From NCBI GenBank assembly GCA_017311315.1, contig CM029666.1:1728871-1792870 (forward strand): 64,000 nt of DNA. The letters are read 5' to 3'. Below are positions 58,338-64,000 of this stretch, in pieces. The translations under genes were made by a program, and so were the position numbers. A model generated the notes under the pieces. It was given only the letters and a program-made list of their open reading frames with translations, ran no database searches and was not told where the DNA came from. Numbering within the stretch: position 1 is the first letter of the stretch; each line of letters starts with the position of its first letter. The stretch is from Dendrocalamus latiflorus. Taxonomy: Eukaryota > Streptophyta > Magnoliopsida > Poales > Poaceae.

Positions 58338-58640
58338 GTAATCTCTGTTTTAAAATATAAAGCATATATTTTTTTACAGTTTTATTTCAAAATATAAGAT
58401 GTGCATGCAAATTTATTGATGTTTTCACTTGTCTGCCCTTATTTATCGCACCTTCTCCCTCATGCATTTATAAATGTTTCCTCTCACAAACTATTCTCTC
58501 TCACATTCCCAATGTATTTATAGCATGGATAGCATGGTCATTTTCTCTAGTCTTATTTTGATTTTGCAATATCCTTATTTCCTGTGTCTAGCTAAAATAT
58601 GTCTTATAAAATGAACAAAATACGTCTTATACGAAGGGAG
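58338..58640. mobile_element. Degenerate Stowaway-like MITE
   Basis: The right end complement reads GCTCCCTTCGTATAAGACG and the left end CTCTGTTTTAAAATATAAAG, resembling the CTCCCTCCGTCCCAAAATATAAG termini of grass Stowaway MITEs. The interior has AAATATAAGATGTGCATGCA and CTCTCACAAACTATTCTC blocks. The ends are diverged, so the boundaries are approximate. Confidence 0.6.
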
Positions 58641-58732
58641 CACAAGTAAAGTAGTAATGAGGAGGCCGGTGTAGTAGTAGATGAACTCAAGAAATGTTTT
58701 ATGCTTCTGTGAGATCTGGCCCTGATCAATAT

Positions 58733-58984
58733 GGCTTCAGCTTTTGGCTTCAGCTTATTTTTGCACTATTCATAAATTTCGTCTTTTTCTGAATTTTTGG
58801 TTTTTTTTGAGTTTTTTTACCGGTTCTTTTTTTCCTCGTATTTGTTTACATTATACGTGATGGGCTAATATGTTTTTTCTATTTTTAAATTTTATTATGG
58901 TAAATAAGCCTCTGTCAGCTACAGTGCTTTTTTCAGCTAGCTACAGTGTTTTCAGCCATAAGCCATGAGGCTTTCAGCCGAACC
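58733..58984 (+). repeat. MITE-like repeat family B, copy 2
   Basis: Blocks GCACTATTCATAAATTTCGT, TTTGTTTACATTATACGTGA, GGGCTAATATG and CAGCTACAGTGCTTTTTTCA match the complement of 34766-35029. Confidence 0.7.
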
Positions 58985-59069
58985 GATCACCACCCTGGTA
59001 ATGGATCTACTAGTTGATTGCTTTTATGCACACGCCCTAGCTAGCTTATGAGTAGTGGATGTCAGACAT

Positions 59070-59470
59070 TTTGCTATATATAGCGCTTTTTCAACATGTA
59101 TGTACAAAAATAGCTGTATATGAGAGGTATTGACATAAATAACGTTTCTACCATTTGGTCTCTGGACAGCAGGGCCCAATAGTCGACACGTGGTGCCTGC
59201 CGTCCTAGCCAGCAGACGGCATATGATTAAACTGGCTAATTAGCCGACTTAATTACATGTATAAATTTGTAATTTTACATTATAATTTTTTGAATTTGTA
59301 AATATAGCAAATGAGCTCAAAAAATTGCGATATTTTTGTTGGAGCTTCTTGAGGCATCGTGGTACATTGTATAATTTTTTTGTAATTTTTTGAGACATTT
59401 TCTACCTCTAAAAAATTCTTAGAACGATGCACAATTAACCAGGCGATTAAACAGTTATGCGCCGCTTCAA
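59070..59470 (+). repeat. Diverged inverted repeat, right copy (pairs with 56410-56790)
   Basis: It contains ATAAATAACGTTTC, CTGCCGTCCTAGCCAGCAGA then CGGCATATGATTA, ATATAGCAAATGAGCTCAAA, GTATAATTTTTTTGTAA and ACAATTAACCAGGCGATTAA in the order of the left copy's complement. The element class is not resolved (possible CACTA or Mutator-like end). Confidence 0.68.
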
Positions 59471-59515
59471 GAATTTTTAGAGGTAGAAAATGGTCATGAA
59501 AAATTACGAAATTTT
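59390..59515. repeat. Long imperfect hairpin
   Basis: GTAATTTTTTGAGACATTTTC with CTACCTCTAAAAAATTCTT pairs with AAGAATTTTTAGAGGTAG and AAAATGGTCATGAAAAATTAC. The arms are about 40 bases with few mismatches and the loop about 45 bases. It is AT-rich and lies at the edge of the right inverted repeat. Confidence 0.8.
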
Positions 59516-59962
59516 TTATGGAGTTTTCTTATATAGTGTGCTACTGTGTGTAATTTTTACGTAATTTTTTTGCACCACTTTGCTCTCTCTAAAAATTATT
59601 TAACCAGTATATAATTAAATAGATGATTAAGAGCTAATAGCTAAGCTGCCATCGGGATACTGTGCTCGCATACCGCGTAGGCGCGGGGTGGTGCAGGGCG
59701 GTGCCGCGCCCGCGCGCTCCATGGAGATGCGTACGGGGTGCATCGCATGGTGGGGTAGCAGCTGGAAAGTGCTCGCCGAGGTCGGTGGTTTTGTCGCTCC
59801 ACCCGGCCGAGCCTTTTCCGACTTCAAAGCCAAGCTAGCCGTTGGCGACTTGGCGCCTCTCCTCTCAAGTCCCATCCATACCACTCGCGTCACGTCCTCC
59901 ACTGTTGAGCAGTGCTGACCACTCCACGCGCGCTCGCAAGAAGATCATTGCTACCATGGCGA

Positions 59963-60917
59963 CATCGGCGGACCCAGGATTTGAATCTATGGTATGTCTA
60001 ACTAAAAAATTATTATCAAATGTTGGTATAATCTAATAAGATCAAACGGCTGTTCATTTAAAGCTGAAATTGGTGGTGGTGGAGCATAAGATGCAATCTT
60101 TTTTGCTTCATGTTTCTGAAAAAGCAATGCAATGCTTCCGTTCTTCTTCATGCCTCTCAATTCAGTGCTAATGTGTGTTGTAGATCTAAAAAAACAAATG
60201 ATCCTATTAACCATTTAGCATGTAAAATATTTAGTCTAACAATGCAAGACTATAGCCCAAATTAATGCAGACCGCAGCGAAAGCATTAATCTTTTCAAAC
60301 CCACTACAACATGAGGCAGAGGAATTCCAAACCATACGCAAACCTGGAATTCCATCTTCCGCCTGTTAATTACATTTACATTCAGCACGGCAAAAATAAA
60401 AGAACTACGAATCACATAGGCAAACCTCAATGCTGTCGATTCTAACTTCATTTTACTGAATCAATGATCCTACACCAAACCATGCAAGAAAGGAAGAAAG
60501 TAAAGTACCAAGGGAATAATCTCCAAGTCAGACAGCACAAGAGTAAGAATCAGATGTTGATCTACCTGGAGGAGAGGATGGTGGCGACACCGCGACAACC
60601 GGGCGGCGGAGGCGGAGATGCTGGTGCAGCAGCCAAGTCAGATGTTCTTCTCGTTCTTCTTGCGGATCTCGTGCGCTGGGCCGCGGAGGGAGCCGGCCAA
60701 ATTGCGGAGGCGGAGGCGGACTGGCGGTCTGGCGGAGAGACCGAGAGGCGAGAGAGCCTGGCGCCTGGCGGCTGGCGGAGTGGAGCCTGTGGTCTGTGGA
60801 GGGCCTGGAGGCGGATGGGCGCTGGCCTGGCTCCTGGGCCAAAAATTTTTTGGGCCAAATTGTATTGTTGCAGGGTAGTTCTGGGCCTATATGGACTACC
60901 TGCTGGACCCGCCCCTG
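59963..60917. mobile_element. hAT element of 955 bp with perfect target duplication, carrying gene-like DNA
   Basis: The left end is CATCGGCGGACCCAGGATTT; the complement of the right end is CAGGGGCGGGTCCAGCAG. Octamers CATGGCGA at 59955-59962 and 60918-60925 are identical. The two ends resemble the two ends of the 179-bp MITE at 24571. The interior 60560-60840 is GC-rich. On the minus strand it looks like a gene leader and first exon ending CTCCTCCAG|GTAGAT at about 60570, followed by intron-like DNA. No transposase. It is probably a Pack-type element or a deletion derivative. Confidence 0.9.
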
Positions 60918-61067
60918 CATGGCGACCGAATATCCGACCAGGGTACACATGCTTGCGGGACTGCAATGAATTTATCATGGCTGTGAGGAGGCGGAGAACA
61001 AGCAAATTAATGTACAGTTCTAAACAGTGATTGCTTCCGCCAATAAAAGTCGTTTAAATATATTTGA

Positions 61068-61298
61068 TGGGTTTTTTTTTGACTGAAGGTTTATGGTTTA
61101 TGACTTAAATTTTTGAATTCTGACTGTTCACGAGAGGTAGTACGCACAGAAAAATAGTCGCATGTGATTTTAGCCAATACAGCTGAACTCAGTACACTTT
61201 TTACTGTAATCTTCCTGTTGCGCTGCTTTAAAACGCACAGTTTAAAAACTAGTTACTGTAGATAGTACAAGCATAAACTAACTAAAAGAGAAAAGAAC
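61068..61298 (+). mobile_element. MITE family A, copy 7
   Basis: Blocks GGTTTATGGTTTATGACTTA, TTCACGAGAGGTAGTACGCA, GTCGCATGTGATTTTAGCC and AACTAGTTACTGTAGATAG match the family, closest to copy 2 at 13.2 kb. It ends AAAAGAAC like copy 5. Confidence 0.78.
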
Positions 61299-61654
61299 TC
61301 AGCCATTGACTTCTTATCATATCTTTTTTTATTTTTTCTTGTTATAAAATGTACGACAAAATTAGATGATAAAAAAGAATAGGAAATATGGATTTAACAT
61401 AGAAAATCTTTAAAAAAACAACGGACGCATGAAGACAAAAATCACTATATGAGAAGAGATTATAATGAGGCTCTTGCTCTTCATATGGACTACAGTGGTA
61501 CATATATAGGGTAAGGGAGATAAGTCTCATACGGAGAGGAAACTGAACTAGAGTCAATTGCTACAGATTGACACCACGTTTGGCACAGACTGTGCATGTC
61601 CCTAGCGACGATCATGCCACGTCTGGCATGAGGCGATGTAGTGTTCTACACGGG

Positions 61655-62216
61655 TAGAGATGGCAACGGGTAAATACCCATCGGGTATTGCCATTCCATA
61701 CCCGTACCCGCTAGGTGTAAATTTACCCGTCGGGTTACCCGTATCCGCACGCGGGTAGGAAAATTTACCCATACCCGTACCCGCGCGGGTATTACTACCC
61801 AACGGGTAACCCGTACCCGCAAGCATACCCGGTTCAACACATAAGAATATCATCAATTTAGACATTCATTAATCATACATGCCAAGCACAAAAGCGTCTA
61901 ATGATCAAAATTAGTACATCACATAAACATACTTGACATGACCATATCAACATATGACAAACAAATAAACAATCAACAACAAGTAGATAATAAAATTAAC
62001 ATTTGAGTGGGATGTCTAGTTGTCTAATGCGGGTATTCATTACCCACGGGTAGGCGGGTATGGGTAGTATATACCCACACCCGCACCCGCCTACCCGGCG
62101 GGTAGAGGATTTCGCCCAATAACGTACCGATGGGTACATAAAATTTTCCATACCCGTCTCTTTATCGGGTAAAACCCGTCGGGTATTCGGGTATCGGGTA
62201 CCCATTGCTATCTCTA
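61655..62216. mobile_element. hAT-like element, 562 bp, perfect 8-bp target duplication
   Basis: The ends TAGAGATGGCAACGGGTA and (complement of the right end) TAGAGATAGCAATGGGTA match at 16 of 18. Octamers TACACGGG at 61647-61654 and 62217-62224 are identical. Both subterminal regions are packed with TACCCGT/ACGGGTA repeats in both directions; the centre is AT-rich. No coding capacity. Confidence 0.93.
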
Positions 62217-62224
62217 TACACGGG

Positions 62225-64000
62225 CACGGTACAAATTCTGATCAAACTTCAACAATCTCCACATTGAGGCGAATTCCCTCTAATAATAAAAAATACAATA
62301 AACTCCAATTAAATCAAGATGAACACCTCGTGCGCTGAAAGTCTATCGCACCAATTTTCAACCATAAAGACTAGAATAGTCATATCCAAACACTTTTCAC
62401 GAAGCAAAATTGAGCAAATCACCAACAAATCTAAACACATTGCTATCAACAAAGCAAATGAACAAATCTGGATTTTCAACAATTCATAACCCCAGCAAAG
62501 TCTGAATCTGTATAATTGACCTCCTGAAACAAATGCTCAATCATCAAACGACATGTCAAAATATCACCTGTGACGCTGGATAGATAGCGAAGAACTTGTG
62601 TTATGGAATCTGATATGCTCCACCTAGAACACAAAATTCAGCAAACAATGCTTATTGAAAGAGTAACTTGCACGTGTGGTCATCATGTACGACAAACTGC
62701 CAACTTCAATGGTAATTGAACTCCATGACATGGTTGAAACTGTTCCTGTAAAATTATTCGAATGAAAGGAACTCTCATGCCGTCGATAGAGTATAAACTA
62801 CAGTAGACCCCTCATATTGAGCTATGACAACTGAATAAACGTTGTGGTACCCACGCGAAGACAATTCTTTCTTGCACTTAAGTCCTTCATCTCAAACTAA
62901 AATTGGAGCAAAACATTTACTTTTAAATAGCAAAACTACGAAGATCATCATGCTAACTGTCATCAACGTGTTATCACATTCCTGAGAAATAAATGTTGCC
63001 AAAACCTCATAACGGGTGTGTAAGCGATCTAAATTTAAATTGCAATATATCCAAACGGTGAATAAAACACCCAATTCAGCTATTTGTTTTTCCAGCCTTG
63101 TGTTCATGCCCTTTCTTTTCTAGCAGCCTATTGTCCTTGCTTTCAATTCCTTATCTGCTTTGTCCTTGGCGCAAGGGGAAAAAAGGGAATGGCTCTGTTC
63201 TTTCCAGCTTATGGATTCCCTTGAACAAACAAATGGAATACTTCTCTGCTGCCATTTCGAAGTGACTTATCAGCTTTCGGTTTGTTCACACAAATGCTTG
63301 CACCAAGGTCAAAAACTATAAACCATAGCCATAAGCGATAAAAAGAGAATCGTTGCAGCCGAAGAACCAAGTGCCTCGAAAAACGCCGGCACCATTTGGA
63401 CCGAGGAAAGAGCATTGTCGATGTTCTAATATTGACCTTACGTATGATTTATTTAGATTTGGAGAAACTCTATAAAACTCAATATATGAACCAGCAAAGT
63501 AGAGATATGTGAATTTGTATATAGGTTCGGGCCTTCTTTTGGGAGAATAATAACCCTACGTCCTGTGTGGCTATTGCTCAAAGAAAGAATTACAACTGAG
63601 AGTAATATGAAATGCCTAGTACTATCTCCTGCTCTAATGTGTTCTCTCCTCCCTCTTCCCTGACGTCAACCTTTATATAGCTGATGAAACAGTGGCCGTT
63701 GTCCTATGCCAAAAGACACCTCAACGCTTCGGATGATAACCGTCTGACGGAAATTGCTGCCAGAGAGACATAATGGACTGTTCGCCATGCGATGATTGTT
63801 GTCAAAGAGACATCGTGTGTGGTTATTGGGAATGAACACATATTCTAACTGCCTTGCCGGACAATTCCACAATGAAGTAGGCCATCGTAGTAAGACTTAC
63901 GACTGAGTGGTTGTAGAAAGATTTACAACCGAGAGATAATCATAGTAAGACTTACGACTGAGTTGTCGTAGAAAGACTTACAACCAAGAGGTAGTCATAG
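62225..64000. other. Spacer, possibly retrotransposon-derived, no gene recognised
   Basis: AACTTCAACAATCTCCACATTGAGGCGAATTC-like DNA at 62245-62280 recalls non-coding parts of plant copia elements, but no LTR ends or polyprotein motifs were found. On the minus strand TATATAAAGG (about 63683-63674) could be an LTR or gene TATA box. Short frames only. Confidence 0.35.
63884..63993. repeat. Tandem repeat, period about 55 bp
   Basis: Two units starting at 63884 and 63939 share AGTAAGACTTACGACTGAGT and GTAGAAAGA(T/C)TTACAACC. Each unit itself contains the inverted pair GTAAGACTTAC. It may continue past the right edge. Confidence 0.85.

Noticed and set aside
61622..62205. Short minus-strand frames in the ACGGGTA array
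   Set aside because: They translate transposon subterminal repeats and carry no domain.
1..64000. Bacterial-type systems (operons, CRISPR, phage genes)
   Set aside because: No such feature was seen; all recognisable genes are plant nuclear genes or plant transposons.

Overview
The window reads as nuclear DNA from a grass (Poaceae). The evidence is: GC-rich, Ala/Arg/Pro-rich first exons next to AT-rich intergenic DNA; short GT-AG introns; a plant-type tRNA-Thr gene; plant-only protein families (DUF1645, DUF1639, DUF761, a ZFP5/ZFP6/GIS-type zinc finger, the chloroplast splicing factor CRS2); and many short inverted-repeat elements of grass type (Tourist-like, Stowaway-like, hAT MITEs). The species cannot be fixed from sequence alone. 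There are no bacterial operons, CRISPR arrays or phage genes.

Layout. 1-618 (-) is the 5' 206 codons of a DUF1645 gene that runs off the left edge. 3533-3606 (+) is tRNA-Thr(AGU). 3980-5304 (-) is an unrecognised multi-exon gene with one transmembrane segment; its 5' end stops exactly at a copia LTR (5305-5653), which is followed by a decayed reverse transcriptase (to 6652). 9102-9818 (+) is an intact two-exon DUF1639 gene. From 11.4 to 19.2 kb lie MITEs, two different hAT transposase remnants and a gypsy remnant. 20475-22020 (-) is a broken MED22 copy that keeps its introns. 22-33 kb is mostly MITEs and AT-rich spacer, with one orphan TATA promoter near 30.27 kb. 33077-33847 (-) is an intact C2H2 zinc-finger gene. 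36-45 kb is spacer with MITEs, including a hAT element that carries gene-like GC-rich DNA. 45493-52499 (-) is a damaged CRS2 gene with a frameshift in exon 1, a missing middle exon and a 3-kb nest of gypsy and copia pieces in the gap. 52572-55118 (-) is a decayed hAT transposon ending about 70 bp upstream of the CRS2 start codon. 57186-57710 (-) is an intact DUF761 gene between inverted, diverged repeats. 59963-62216 holds two hAT elements with perfect 8-bp target duplications.

The intact protein genes (DUF1645, DUF1639, C2H2 factor, DUF761) are unrelated single genes and do not form a pathway. The damaged genes (MED22, CRS2) keep introns, so they look like decayed members of a duplicated chromosome segment rather than processed copies; this is inference. 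The clearest results are the boundary-resolved transposons (eight with both ends and target duplications), the gene cut by a copia LTR, and the two broken conserved genes. I did not find a convincing previously undescribed biological system.
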